DNA of 64,000 bases from Bradyrhizobium sp. CCBAU 051011 (GCF_009930815.1 NZ_CP022222.1:1096501-1160500); one strand, 5' to 3'; positions 43,162 to 52,057 are shown, counted from the first letter of the stretch. The notes: a model not told the origin generated them from the sequence alone. Program-made: numbers and translations.

Positions 43162-44793
43162 GTGCTGGCTGGTTTCGCGCGCCAATTCAATCCGCTGTCT
43201 TCGAAGGCCGGATATCGGATCGGCCTGACCTCGCTGTTGCTCCTGGCGGGCGCCGGCACGGTGCATGACGCGACGGCGCGGAACGAGACCCGCACCCTCA
43301 CCTTACACCACACCCATTCCGGCGAAGACCTGACCGTCACCTTCAAGCGCGACGGCCGCTACGACGAAGATGCGCTGAAGAAGCTCAATCATTTCCTCCG
43401 CGACTGGCGCAGCCAGGACTCCACCACGATGGATCGGCACCTGTTCGACATCCTCTGGGAAGTCTACCGCGACGTCGACGGCAAGCAGCCGATCCAGATC
43501 ATCTCCGCCTACCGCTCCCCCGCCACCAATGCCATGCTCCGCCGCCGGTCGTCCGGCGTGGCCCGCTTCAGCCAGCACATGCTCGGCCATGCGATGGACT
43601 TTTTCATTCCCGGCGTGCCGCTTGAGCAGGTTCGCACCGCCGGGCTCCGCCTGCAGCGTGGCGGCGTCGGCTTCTACCCGACCTCGGGATCGCCCTTCGT
43701 CCACCTCGATACCGGCAGCGTCCGCCACTGGCCGCGCATGACCCACGATCAGCTGGCCAAGGTCTTCCCGGATGGGCGCACCGTCCACCAGTCTTCCAGC
43801 GGTCCGATGAAGGGCTATGAACTGGCCCGCGCCGACATCGAGCGACGCGGCAATGGCGATGGCGGCGCAACCGGCGGCAAGATGCCGAACCTGTTCGCGG
43901 CGCTGTTCCGGGGCGGCAAGGCCACTGAGGAAGATGACGAGGGCGCAAACGCACCCGTCAAGAACGAGAAGCCCGCACCGGCGAGTGTGGCTGCTCTGAA
44001 ATCCGCCGACCCGGTCCCGACCCCACGTGCCAAGCCGGTCGGCGCGACCATCCAGCTCGCCGCGGCTGACGCTCAAATCGCAGCGGCGCCCAAGGCCAGA
44101 CCTGAGTCCAAGCCGGAGGCGAAGCAGGCCGCGCCGGTTTCCGCCGATACAGGCGAGCCGAAGCCACAGACGCCGGCCGATATCATCAATTCCCGCGGTT
44201 TCTGGGACGACGTGCCGAAGGCGGCGAATCAGGCCACTCCCGCGCAAGTCGCAGCCCTCCGCGCCCGCCAGGCCCTCGCCGCCGCCACTGCTACCGATCC
44301 GCAACCGACCGCCAGCGTCAACGAAACCTTCAATAGGGCGATGGCCTATGCGCCGGCCGCGGCTTCGCCGGTCGACCGCGCCAACATCGTGGCGGCCTCC
44401 GCGCCAGTGCCGCGCAGCAGCGTGCGTCCGGTTCGCAGCGCCGGTGCTGCATCGACCGAAATCAACACCGTGGTCGCCAAGGGGCCGCAGGGCCCTCAGG
44501 GTCAGGACAACGTGGTCGCCACCTCGACCCGCCTCGCCGCTGCGAAGGGCGACAATATCTGGATGCGGGTCATGATGCTGGCGCCGAGCGCGAGCAGCGC
44601 GATGTCGACTACGGTGCTCGGCGACACCGAGATGACCCAGATGCGCGCCCACTTCGTCAAGCCGCTGGCCGCGGTGGCCATGACCTTCTCGGAAGATCCG
44701 ATGATGGGCATGACCTGCGACCGTTTCTCGGGATCAGCGACCACGCAACTGCCGACGCAGTCGTTCATGATGCGCACCGCCTCGCTGCGCTAG
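43162..44793 (+). CDS. DUF882 (M15-like) cell-wall peptidase with long disordered tail
   Basis: The GTG at 43162 was chosen because GGGTGGG lies just upstream; a GTG at 43150 overlaps that site. The first 200 residues of the 543 hold a signal sequence (about 12-40) and the DUF882/peptidase M15 domain, with SAYRSPATNAMLRR and the zinc-type motif SQHMLGHAMDFFIPG near residue 137, then HLDTG. Related proteins cleave peptidoglycan cross-links or are inactive homologues. The rest is an Ala/Pro/Lys-rich low-complexity region ending in a short conserved patch. It is probably secreted and acts on the cell wall. Confidence 0.85.
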   Translation: MLAGFARQFNPLSSKAGYRIGLTSLLLLAGAGTVHDATARNETRTLTLHHTHSGEDLTVTFKRDGRYDEDALKKLNHFLRDWRSQDSTTMDRHLFDILWEVYRDVDGKQPIQIISAYRSPATNAMLRRRSSGVARFSQHMLGHAMDFFIPGVPLEQVRTAGLRLQRGGVGFYPTSGSPFVHLDTGSVRHWPRMTHDQLAKVFPDGRTVHQSSSGPMKGYELARADIERRGNGDGGATGGKMPNLFAALFRGGKATEEDDEGANAPVKNEKPAPASVAALKSADPVPTPRAKPVGATIQLAAADAQIAAAPKARPESKPEAKQAAPVSADTGEPKPQTPADIINSRGFWDDVPKAANQATPAQVAALRARQALAAATATDPQPTASVNETFNRAMAYAPAAASPVDRANIVAASAPVPRSSVRPVRSAGAASTEINTVVAKGPQGPQGQDNVVATSTRLAAAKGDNIWMRVMMLAPSASSAMSTTVLGDTEMTQMRAHFVKPLAAVAMTFSEDPMMGMTCDRFSGSATTQLPTQSFMMRTASLR

Positions 44794-44827
44794 AGTTCCC
44801 TGTCTCCACGCACTCGACGCAGCCGTC

Positions 44828-44946
44828 GCCCGGATGGCAGCGCAATCCGGGATCAGTCGAGCCGTGTTGTGAGATGACCCCGGATTTCGCGGAGCCTGTC
44901 ATCGGGCGCGCATTCGCGCGATCCGTTGTTGGCTTTCCATCCGGGC
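44828..44946. repeat. Nested inverted-repeat intergenic element
   Basis: Outer arms GCCCGGATGG (44828-44837) and CCATCCGGGC (44937-44946) are perfect; inner arms AATCCGGG (44844-44851) and CCCGGATT (44879-44886) also pair. The element fills the gap between convergent genes (stops 44793 and 44958). No open reading frame is likely inside. It resembles the dispersed palindromic repeats of rhizobial genomes. Confidence 0.6.
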
Positions 44947-44957
44947 TTCGCGAAGCG

Positions 44958-45233
44958 TCAGAGCATCCCGAGCGCCTGCATGTAGGTTTCCAAAATGGTT
45001 TCCTGCTCGGCGCGCTCGTTGGCGTCCTGCTTGCGCATCCGCACGATGGTGCGCAGCGCCTTGGTGTCGAAGCCGTTGCCCTTGGCTTCGGCATAGACGT
45101 CGCGGATGTCGTCGGAGATCGTCTTCTTCTCCTCTTCCAGACGCTCGATGCGCTCGATGATGGCCTTGAGCTGGTCTTTGGCGAATCTTGTCGCGGGCTC
45201 GTCCTGGACGGCTGCGGCGGCGGAGGTGGCCAT
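44958..45233 (-). CDS. DUF2312 protein
   Basis: The 91-residue cytosolic protein is one long coiled-coil helix pair: [54 protein letters not shown], the hallmark of DUF2312. Small homologues are widespread in alphaproteobacteria, and the family has been linked to the GapR nucleoid-associated protein of Caulobacter, which clamps overtwisted DNA near replication forks. The residue pattern and length fit GapR. An ATG with upstream AGTTCCACTCAGGAGTA supports the start. Confidence 0.88.
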   Translation of the reverse strand: MATSAAAAVQDEPATRFAKDQLKAIIERIERLEEEKKTISDDIRDVYAEAKGNGFDTKALRTIVRMRKQDANERAEQETILETYMQALGML

Positions 45234-45400
45234 CGGGTACTCCTGAGTGGAACTGATGGTGAAGGTGAAAAATCAAGCGCCGCACGCGTTACCGCGCGGC
45301 GCTTTGCCCAGATGACCCTCAAGATCGGGGGGCCTTGCGTCAAGGCAGCATCGCGCTCATCCACAGCGCGCCCACAGGAGATGACGGCAATCAGTTGCCA

Positions 45401-45527
45401 CGTCATGGCCGGGCATAGCCGTCTGAAGGACGGCGTCGCCTCCGCTCGCCTGTGGCCCGGCCATCCACGTCTTCCCTTGCGCTATGCGGTTAAGACGTGG
45501 ATGCCCGGGACAAGCCCGGGCATGACG
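45401..45527. repeat. Nested inverted-repeat intergenic element
   Basis: This element lies within the 332-base gene-free gap 45234-45565. Outer arms are CGTCATG (45401-45407) and CATGACG (45521-45527), with inner perfect arms CATCCACGTCTT (45462-45473) and AAGACGTGGATG (45492-45503) and GC-rich palindromes between. No reading frame of interest is present. The structure is typical of the dispersed palindromic elements in Bradyrhizobium-type genomes. The rest of the gap, outside the element, shows nothing. Confidence 0.65.
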
Positions 45528-45565
45528 GAGAACTTAGGTGTCAGATCGCACGACGGACTGAGACC

Positions 45566-45868
45566 TCAATGCCCGGGATGCACCTTCTTCATCGCTGCGA
45601 GCTGCTCAGGCGTGGCCGTCCCCTGATATTTCGCCTTCCACTCCTCATAGGGCATGCCGTAGACCGCCTCGCGGCTCTCGTCCTTGCTGACGGCGACCCC
45701 CTTGGCGTCGGCCTCTTCCTTCATCCAGTTGGACAGGCAGTTGCGGCAGAAGCCGGCCAGATTCATCAAATCGATATTCTGGACGTCGGTGCGGCCGCGC
45801 AGGTGGCTGACCAGGCGCCGGAAAACGGCGGCTTCCAGTTCCGTTCTGGTTTTGTCGTCGATCGTCAT
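45566..45868 (-). CDS. DUF1244 protein
   Basis: The 100-residue cytosolic protein starts at 45868 behind AAGGGCC. It has the DUF1244 signature: RTDVQNIDLMNLAGFCRNCLSNWM, with CRNC as a conserved cysteine pair, then YGMPYEEWKAKYQGTATPEQLAAM. Structures of homologues show a compact helical fold with unknown function. The gene stands alone between the palindromic element and the DUF1036 gene. Confidence 0.87.
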   Translation of the reverse strand: MTIDDKTRTELEAAVFRRLVSHLRGRTDVQNIDLMNLAGFCRNCLSNWMKEEADAKGVAVSKDESREAVYGMPYEEWKAKYQGTATPEQLAAMKKVHPGH

Positions 45869-46069
45869 GGCCCTTGGCTCCCGCGTCACATGTGCCGAGC
45901 ATATTGATATCAGGTGGGACTTGTCACAGATTCTGCCATATCTGCGCGCAAAATTGGCAGCCTTACGGGGAGTCCCGATTGCCCATAGCGCGGGAAAGGC
46001 GTTCCCCGGCCGTTGACAGGTCCCGCCGGGTCACGCGAAATCTTCAATGATTTGATATAGCTTCGCTGC

Positions 46070-46651
46070 ATGACCGCAAAAGATTCCCGCTGCTTGTCCC
46101 CCCTCTCCGCTCGCATGACCGTCGGCCTGATGCCGGTGCTTGCATTGGCGGCGACATGCCTGTGGAGCAGTCCGGCGGCGGCCGATTTCCGGCTCTGCAA
46201 CAATACTTCCAGCCGGGTCGGCATCGCGCTCGGCTACAAGGACGCCGAAGGCTGGACCACCGAGGGCTGGTGGAACGTATCATCGCGCAGTTGCGAAACG
46301 CTGCTGCGCGGAACTCTCGTCGCGCGTTACTATTACATCTACGCGCTCGACTATGACCGCGGCGGTGAATGGTCGGGGCAGGCCTTCATGTGTTCGCGGG
46401 ACAAGGAATTCACCATCAAGGGTACCGAGGATTGTCTGGCGCGCGGCTACGACCGCACCGGGTTCTTCGAGGTCGACACAGGCGAACAGCGAGCGTGGAC
46501 AGTGCAACTGACCGAAGCCAACGAGCAGCCCGCGCAGCGCGTGCCGGGCATTCCAGGAACGATGGGACCGGGCGGCCCCGGCGGGGTTCCGGGCCTGCCC
46601 AGCCAACCGGGCGGACCGGGTCTGCCGCCAGCCCCGGCTCCCAAGCAATGA
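46070..46651 (+). CDS. DUF1036 protein with collagen-like tail
   Basis: The 193-residue exported protein has a signal peptide (cleavage near ADF, residue 39) and the DUF1036 domain (FRLCNNTSSRVGIALGYKDAEGWTTEGWWNV, residues 40-150) with four or more Cys that may form disulfides (LCNN, SSRSCE, FMCSRD, DCLARG). The last 35 residues are a Gly-Pro run of the form GIPGTMGPGGPGGVPGLP, like a collagen repeat. The stop overlaps the pyruvate kinase start by four bases (ATGA), so the genes are translated together. Why a secreted protein is coupled to a glycolytic enzyme is unclear. Confidence 0.88.
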   Translation: MTAKDSRCLSPLSARMTVGLMPVLALAATCLWSSPAAADFRLCNNTSSRVGIALGYKDAEGWTTEGWWNVSSRSCETLLRGTLVARYYYIYALDYDRGGEWSGQAFMCSRDKEFTIKGTEDCLARGYDRTGFFEVDTGEQRAWTVQLTEANEQPAQRVPGIPGTMGPGGPGGVPGLPSQPGGPGLPPAPAPKQ

Positions 46652-48084
46652 GACGGCTTCGTCGCATCAAGATTCTCGCGACCCTCGGCCCGGCATCATC
46701 AGACAGCGCGATGATCCGGAAGCTGTTCGAGGCGGGCGCGGACCTGTTCCGCATCAACATGAGCCACACGCCGCACGACAAGATGCGCGAACTGGTCACG
46801 ACCATCCGCAATGTCGAATCGAGCTACGGCCGCCCTATCGGCATTCTGGTCGACCTGCAGGGACCGAAGCTGCGCCTTGGCGCGTTCGCCGAAGGTTCGA
46901 CCCAGCTCAAGAACGGCCAAAGCTTCGTGCTCGATTCCGACAAGGCACCGGGCGACAACAGCCGCGTGCAGTTGCCGCATCCGGAAATCCTCGCCGCCCT
47001 GCGGCCGGGCCATGCGCTGCTGCTCGACGACGGCAAGGTGCGCCTGATCGCCGAGGAAACCTCGCCCGAACGCGCGGTGACGCGGGTGGTGATCGGCGGC
47101 AAGATGTCGGACCGCAAGGGCGTCAGCCTGCCCGATACTGACCTGCCGGTGTCGGCGATGACGCCGAAGGATCGCGCCGATCTCGAAGCCGCGCTGGTGA
47201 CCGGGGTCGACTGGATCGCGCTCTCCTTCGTGCAGCGCGCCGAGGACGTCCACGAGGCCAAGCGCATGATCCGCGGCCGCGCCGCCGTGATGGCCAAGAT
47301 CGAAAAGCCGCAGGCGATCGACCGTCTCGCCGAGATCATCGATGCGTCCGACGCGCTGATGGTGGCGCGTGGCGACCTCGGCGTCGAACTGCCGTTGGAG
47401 CGGGTGCCGAGCCTGCAGAAACAGATGACGCGGATGGCGCGCCGCGCCGGCAAGCCGGTGGTGATTGCGACCCAGATGCTGGAATCGATGATCCAGGCCC
47501 CGGTGCCGACGCGCGCGGAAGTCTCCGACGTCGCAACCGCCGTCTATGAAGGCGCCGATGCCATCATGCTGTCGGCCGAGTCGGCGGCCGGCAAATTCCC
47601 GGTCGAAGCCGTTTCGACCATGAACCGCATCGGCGAAGAGGTGGAACGCGACCCGACCTATCGCTCGGTTCTCACCGCGCAGCGCATGCAGCCGGAGAAT
47701 ACGGTCGGCGACGCCATTGCCGACGCCGCGCGGCAGATCGCCGAGACGCTGGAATTGTCGGCAATCATCTGCTGGACCTCGTCCGGCTCCACCGGCATCC
47801 GTGTGGCGCGCGAGCGCCCGAAGCCGCCGGTGGTCGCGATCACGCCGAATCTTGCGACGGGGCGCAAATTGTCCGTCGTCTGGGGCGTGCATTGCGTGGT
47901 GGCCGAAGACGCCCACGACCAGGACGACATGGTCGATCGCGCCGGCTCCATCGCCTTTCGAGACGGTTTTGCCAAGGCTGGCCAGCGCGTCATCATCGTC
48001 GCCGGCGTGCCGCTCGGCATTCCCGGCACCACCAACATGGTGCGCATCGCCAATGTCGAGCCCGAAGGCGAGACGAAGAAGTGA
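46648..48084 (+). CDS. pyk: Pyruvate kinase
   Basis: The ATG at 46648 overlaps the DUF1036 stop. The 478-residue protein has the catalytic strands: IKILATLGPAS at the start, RINMSH near residue 36, KIEKPQAI near 217, ARGDLGVELPLERVPSLQK (metal-binding Asp) near 245, ATQMLESM near 277 and EGADAIMLSAESAAGKFPVEAVSTM near 305. The C-terminal domain (about 345-470) is the allosteric regulatory part. It makes pyruvate and ATP from phosphoenolpyruvate and ADP. Motifs are complete. Confidence 0.93.
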   Translation: MRRLRRIKILATLGPASSDSAMIRKLFEAGADLFRINMSHTPHDKMRELVTTIRNVESSYGRPIGILVDLQGPKLRLGAFAEGSTQLKNGQSFVLDSDKAPGDNSRVQLPHPEILAALRPGHALLLDDGKVRLIAEETSPERAVTRVVIGGKMSDRKGVSLPDTDLPVSAMTPKDRADLEAALVTGVDWIALSFVQRAEDVHEAKRMIRGRAAVMAKIEKPQAIDRLAEIIDASDALMVARGDLGVELPLERVPSLQKQMTRMARRAGKPVVIATQMLESMIQAPVPTRAEVSDVATAVYEGADAIMLSAESAAGKFPVEAVSTMNRIGEEVERDPTYRSVLTAQRMQPENTVGDAIADAARQIAETLELSAIICWTSSGSTGIRVARERPKPPVVAITPNLATGRKLSVVWGVHCVVAEDAHDQDDMVDRAGSIAFRDGFAKAGQRVIIVAGVPLGIPGTTNMVRIANVEPEGETKK

Positions 48085-48095
48085 TGATGCACGTG

Positions 48096-48128
48096 ATTCC
48101 GCGGCGCGCGCAGGCGCTCGCCCGGAAT
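48096..48128. repeat. Short inverted repeat between convergent pyk and osmC-like genes
   Basis: ATTCCG (48096-48101) and CGGAAT (48123-48128) enclose a GC-rich spacer, 12 bases after the pyk stop and 14 before the OsmC stop. It may be a truncated palindromic repeat or a terminator; no T-run is present. Confidence 0.4.
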
Positions 48129-48141
48129 GACCGAAGACAAG

Positions 48142-48567
48142 CTACTGGAGCTTCGCGTCCAGCGTGATCTTCGTATTGAACAGCTTCGACACCGGACAGC
48201 CGGCTTTGGCCTTGCCCGCCAGCTCCTGAAATTTTGCATCATCAGCGCCCGGGATCTTCGCATTCAGCGTCAGATGAACCGAGGTGATGGCAAAACCATC
48301 GCCCTGCTTTTCCAGCGTGACGTCGGCCCTGGTTTCCATCTGCTCGGCGGTGAGCTTGGCTTCGCCCAGGATCAGCGATAGCGCCATGGTGAAGCACGCA
48401 GCGTGTGCGGCGCCGATCAGCTCTTCCGGATTGGAGCCTGCCTTGCCCTCGAAGCGGCTGGCGAAGCCGTAAGGATAATCATTGAGCGCACCGCTCTTGG
48501 TCGAGATCGCACCCTTGCCGTCCTTGATGCCACCCTGCCATTTGGCGGACCCTGATGTCGTCGTCAT
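48142..48567 (-). CDS. OsmC-family peroxiredoxin
   Basis: The 141-residue protein shows the OsmC fold: NPEELIGAAHAACFTMALSLILGEA with the peroxidatic Cys near residue 58, and KAGCPVSKLF with the second Cys near residue 124. The Cys pair reduces organic hydroperoxides. Length and the N-terminal SGSAKWQGGIKDGKGAI match OsmC rather than Ohr. It is a single-gene transcript convergent with pyk and starts at 48567. Confidence 0.9.
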   Translation of the reverse strand: MTTTSGSAKWQGGIKDGKGAISTKSGALNDYPYGFASRFEGKAGSNPEELIGAAHAACFTMALSLILGEAKLTAEQMETRADVTLEKQGDGFAITSVHLTLNAKIPGADDAKFQELAGKAKAGCPVSKLFNTKITLDAKLQ

Positions 48568-48654
48568 CGCATGCTCCTCTCACGGGTTGAACCGTCGATA
48601 AGCCGCAGCGTGGCAAATGGTTGCGACAAGACCGTGTCGCCGATGGAGAGCGTC

Positions 48655-49329
48655 TTACGCCCCGACCAGCGCTTTTGCCGGCAGCACCGCCTGCACCACG
48701 AGGCCGCGGGCGCGGGCATCCATGACGCCGACGGCGCGCAGCGCCAATAGCGTCACCGTTTGCACGGCGTCGCGCAGCTTCGCGGAATCATCGTGGCTCT
48801 CCGGCGCCAGCGGACCAACCAGCGATTCATGCAGCGCGCCGAGCAGCGCGGTCGCGGCCAACGCGGTATCCTGCGCCGGCAGATGACCGGCGCGCACCGC
48901 GGCGTCGATTCGAGCGGCAATCTCGCCCGATATTTCGCGGCGGCTGGCAAGACGCGACACCGAGACGTCGACATCGACCGGCTCGGCCAGAATGCCCCAG
49001 GCGAGCTTACGCTGCGACAGCACCTGCACGGCGACCGTGGTGACTGCGGCGGCGAGCGCCGAGGATGGGCCCGGGGCCGCGTCCGCCGCACGGCGGATCG
49101 CCGCCAATTCGTCGCGCGAGACCTCGGCGATCAGCTCGGAAATCAGCTCGGCCTTGGAGGGAAAGTAGCGATAAACGGTGCCGGCCGCGACATTGGCGCG
49201 GATCGCAACCGGGGCGATCTGCACCGCCGCCATGCCGCCCTCGGCCGCGGCATCCCGCGCCGCCGCCAGGATGGCGCTGCGCCGTGCCGCCAGCCGCTTT
49301 ACGACCTGATGGGTTCGCCGATACACCAT
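48655..49329 (-). CDS. TetR/AcrR-family regulator
   Basis: The 224-residue protein has a TetR DNA-binding domain (about 10-60: RRSAILAAARDAAAEGGMAAVQIAPVAIRANVAAGTVYRYFPSKAELI). The recognition helix contains the usual VAAGTVYRYFPSKAEL. The C-terminal half is a helical ligand and dimer domain with no diagnostic residues. A palindrome (GTGAA...TTCAC) 105 bases upstream may be its operator. The neighbouring gene on the other strand encodes an acetylesterase-like membrane protein, its possible target. Confidence 0.88.
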   Translation of the reverse strand: MVYRRTHQVVKRLAARRSAILAAARDAAAEGGMAAVQIAPVAIRANVAAGTVYRYFPSKAELISELIAEVSRDELAAIRRAADAAPGPSSALAAAVTTVAVQVLSQRKLAWGILAEPVDVDVSVSRLASRREISGEIAARIDAAVRAGHLPAQDTALAATALLGALHESLVGPLAPESHDDSAKLRDAVQTVTLLALRAVGVMDARARGLVVQAVLPAKALVGA

Positions 49330-49433
49330 GGCGCGATTTCCGTCCCCCGCGCGCCCTCGAGCCCCAGGGAGCCTGCCAGAACGCGCGCACCTTCAATGTC
49401 TTGAGCGATAAGCTCCGTCATCGCCTTGAAGAA

Positions 49434-49449
49434 GTGAACAACTATTCAC
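49434..49449. promoter_or_regulatory. Candidate TetR operator palindrome
   Basis: GTGAA-CAACTA-TTCAC, a 5-6-5 inverted repeat, lies in the 271-base gap between the tetR gene (starts 49329, minus) and the divergent gene at 49601. The outer TGAACA/TATTCA resembles TetR-type sites. The assignment is by position only. Confidence 0.4.
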
Positions 49450-49600
49450 GCCTCATGACAAGCCGGTTTTGCAGGCCGATGTCCGGCGGGGCTTTTCACC
49501 TTTAACAGGCTCTCAACGCGGCCAGGTTAGCATGGGCCGAATTGGGCGGCCTCAGATTACCGTCCTCGCGCTTCACGTTGGGCAGCGGTGAACTTGTCCG

Positions 49601-50476
49601 ATGCGCGCCATCTGGCGGCGACCGGGCGGGCGTGTGCGCGCTGAACAATCCTGGAGAACATTTCCCTTGTTTCGCCTTGTCGCCTTTCTGGTTGGTGGCC
49701 TGCTGATCGGCGCGATTGCCGGCAAGCTCTGGACCTGGAACGCCCGCCAGGCTGACTGGACCGCGGTTGCACCGCCGGCGCGCATCGAACGGCCGTGCCT
49801 TCCCATATCGGGCAAGACGGCCGTCATCGTCGTGCACGGCCAGAGCAACGCAGCCAACTTTGGAAGTGTCCGGCACGCGGCGCGAGACGCCGTCGACAAT
49901 TTCGATCCGGTGACCGGCAAATGCTTCGCGGCCGCCGACCCCTTGCTCGGTAGCGATGGCATGGGCGGCAGCTTTGCAACGCGTCTCGGCGACATCCTGA
50001 TCCAGGCCGGACGTTACGACCGCGTGATCCTCGTACCGCTCGCCATCGGCGGAGCCTCGCTTTTCTTTCTGAACAACGAGGGCGCTTTGGTGGTCACCAA
50101 CGGCAGCGCGAAGCTGAAGGCCGCAGGACTGACGCCGACGCATATTCTGTTTCAGCAGGGCGAGAGGGACGCGCTAGAGACGACGTCGACCGAACAATAT
50201 GCGTCGCTGTTGCATCAACTCGTGAAGCGTTTTCGCGACGCCGGTATCGATGCGCCCTTCTATCTGTCACGCAGCACAAAATGCGACTATGCCGGGCCGA
50301 CGAACATAGCAGCCGTACGCGCCGGCCAACTGGCCGCAGTCGATGAAGCGCTGGATATCCGTCAAGGGCCCGACACCGATACGATCGGAAACGAAGGCCG
50401 CAGCTCCGATGGTTGCCATATGAACGAGATCGGTACGCTGGCGAATGCCGCCCTGTGGGCGGCGTTCATCAAATAG
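49601..50476 (+). CDS. Membrane-anchored sialate O-acetylesterase/SGNH-like hydrolase
   Basis: The ATG at 49601 gives 291 residues; a TTG at 49667 with GGAG eleven bases upstream is a possible alternative. One membrane segment (about 24-44) is followed by an SGNH-type domain. The nucleophile block is VIVVHGQSNAAN (Ser in GQSN, near residue 86), and block III is ILFQQGERDA near residue 186. The catalytic Asp and His are in DGCHMNEIG near the C-terminus. Such enzymes remove acetyl groups from sugars. A TetR gene lies divergently upstream. The substrate is unknown, and a periplasmic location is inferred from the anchor. Confidence 0.8.
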   Translation: MRAIWRRPGGRVRAEQSWRTFPLFRLVAFLVGGLLIGAIAGKLWTWNARQADWTAVAPPARIERPCLPISGKTAVIVVHGQSNAANFGSVRHAARDAVDNFDPVTGKCFAAADPLLGSDGMGGSFATRLGDILIQAGRYDRVILVPLAIGGASLFFLNNEGALVVTNGSAKLKAAGLTPTHILFQQGERDALETTSTEQYASLLHQLVKRFRDAGIDAPFYLSRSTKCDYAGPTNIAAVRAGQLAAVDEALDIRQGPDTDTIGNEGRSSDGCHMNEIGTLANAALWAAFIK

Positions 50477-50500
50477 CGGCAAGCGATCCGAAGCCGGCCT

Positions 50501-51724
50501 TCAGGCACGCATGGCAGCAAGCGCCGGCACCGGCTCATGCCGCCACCATGATCCGGCACGGCGCAGAACCAGCGCGGCCACGACCAGCGTGGCGCCAAGG
50601 CCCGTCGGTAGCCCCGTGAACATGTAGCACAGGAGGAGCCCGACGACGACGCCGAGCGCCGGATGCTCGTAAGAACGAAAGCCGGTCCTCAATCCGGTGC
50701 GGATCAGGAAGGCGACCGGGATCGCCAGCACCATCATATCGTACATGAAGAGATAAGGCGTGGTCAGCAGCGTGCCGGCGCCAAGCGCTGCGGCCTTCAA
50801 CGTGTAGGGCACGCGGCTTCGCCACATCAGCGCCACCACCACGGCGACGGAAGCAGTGAGAACCCACTGGAATGCCCAGCCGAGCGGCTCGCTGCCGCCG
50901 AAATAGCGCACCATCGAGAAGATGCTCTGCATCTTCCACCATGGAGCCTTCCCTTCGGTCAGGAAGGCTTGCGAGAATTTCGGCATCCAGTGGAAGAATG
51001 CCAGCCAGCTTTCGAAGCCGAAGGCAAGCAGGGAAGCGAAGGCCACCACGAGCGCCGTTACGGCAGCGCTGATGAACACGCGCCAATGCCCGGCCGCGAT
51101 CAGTGCAATCGGAAACAGCAGTCCGTATTGCGGCTTGTACGTCAAAAGCCCGAGGCAGATACCTGCCAGTACCGGCCGTACCGGGATTAGATAGAGCGTA
51201 CCGCCGATCAGCGCCGCGGTGAGAAAGCCGTTCTGCCCGACCAGCGCATTGATGAATGCCATCGGAATGGCGAATGCGAGCAGATAGCCGAAGGTACGGC
51301 CGACGATCGCGCGCATCGCGACAAGAAAGGGCACAAAACTGACCGCAACCCAGCCGATAAACGCGACTTGGTAGGGAAGCTGCGCCAGCACGGATGCGAC
51401 GAACAGGAATGGCGGCGGATAGTGCCAGGCGAAATAGCCGACAAAATCCTTGCCGAGCTTTGCGACCTCGACCTGCTTCTGGATGTCCCAGTCATAGGCC
51501 TGTGCCGGGAGGCCATCGAGCACCAGGCGGCCGGCCGCCCAGACGTTGATGAAATCGGTCGGGATGCCGAGGCCGTTCGCATCGTAAACCCACCACTGTG
51601 AGAGATACGCCGTCCCGCACAGGGTCACATTCGCAACCGCCAGCACCAGGCAGACCCTGACGAGCCACGCGGGAATTGCGCTTTGCTCCGGCGTGGGCCG
51701 GAGGGCGGAAAGAGAGGCGGTCAT
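50501..51724 (-). CDS. GT87-type (DUF2029) polyprenol-dependent glycosyltransferase
   Basis: AAGGA lies 7 bases before the ATG at 51724, giving 407 residues. The protein has about ten membrane helices and a periplasmic loop after helix 1 (YDANGLGIPTDFINVWAAGRLVLDGLPAQAYDW) with the acidic residue typical of GT-C enzymes. A later loop carries QNGFLTAALIGGTLYLIPVRPVLAGICLGLLTYKPQYGLLFP, the DUF2029 signature. It likely moves a mannose or similar sugar from polyprenyl phosphate onto a lipid or glycan on the periplasmic side. No other glycan genes lie near. Confidence 0.85.
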   Translation of the reverse strand: MTASLSALRPTPEQSAIPAWLVRVCLVLAVANVTLCGTAYLSQWWVYDANGLGIPTDFINVWAAGRLVLDGLPAQAYDWDIQKQVEVAKLGKDFVGYFAWHYPPPFLFVASVLAQLPYQVAFIGWVAVSFVPFLVAMRAIVGRTFGYLLAFAIPMAFINALVGQNGFLTAALIGGTLYLIPVRPVLAGICLGLLTYKPQYGLLFPIALIAAGHWRVFISAAVTALVVAFASLLAFGFESWLAFFHWMPKFSQAFLTEGKAPWWKMQSIFSMVRYFGGSEPLGWAFQWVLTASVAVVVALMWRSRVPYTLKAAALGAGTLLTTPYLFMYDMMVLAIPVAFLIRTGLRTGFRSYEHPALGVVVGLLLCYMFTGLPTGLGATLVVAALVLRRAGSWWRHEPVPALAAMRA

Positions 51725-51830
51725 GCGCGGTCCTTGCCTGGCGCACGCTGTCCGAAAGCGCACGTCCCCAAGCAATAGGCCGGACTGAATTGAGGAAATC
51801 TTAAGTTCTAGCGCGGCGACGGCGGTTTCC

Positions 51831-51972
51831 CGTCGTCCCCACGAACGCAAGGGACCCATAACCACTGAAGCCGGTGGTTGACGGCAAGGCGCCTTCCGTC
51901 GTGCCTTACCGATAGATCACGCGGTCTGGGTCCACGCGCCCGTGCGCAATTGCGCACCAGGCGGGGACGACG
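51831..51972. repeat. Intergenic inverted-repeat element with 10-base perfect ends
   Basis: It lies in the 333-base gap 51725-52057. The outer arms CGTCGTCCCC (51831-51840) and GGGGACGACG (51963-51972) are perfect; inner arms GGACCCA (51852-51858) and TGGGTCC (51927-51933) also pair. It fits the long dispersed palindromic elements of Bradyrhizobium-type genomes. Apart from it and the ribosome-binding site of the next gene, the gap holds nothing recognisable. Confidence 0.65.
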
Positions 51973-52057
51973 AGCGGAGGGAGCACGCATTGCTCCCCTG
52001 CTGCCAGCTCAGCGCACCTACTGCGTGCTCTTATGAGATCGAAGGAGACCGACCACC

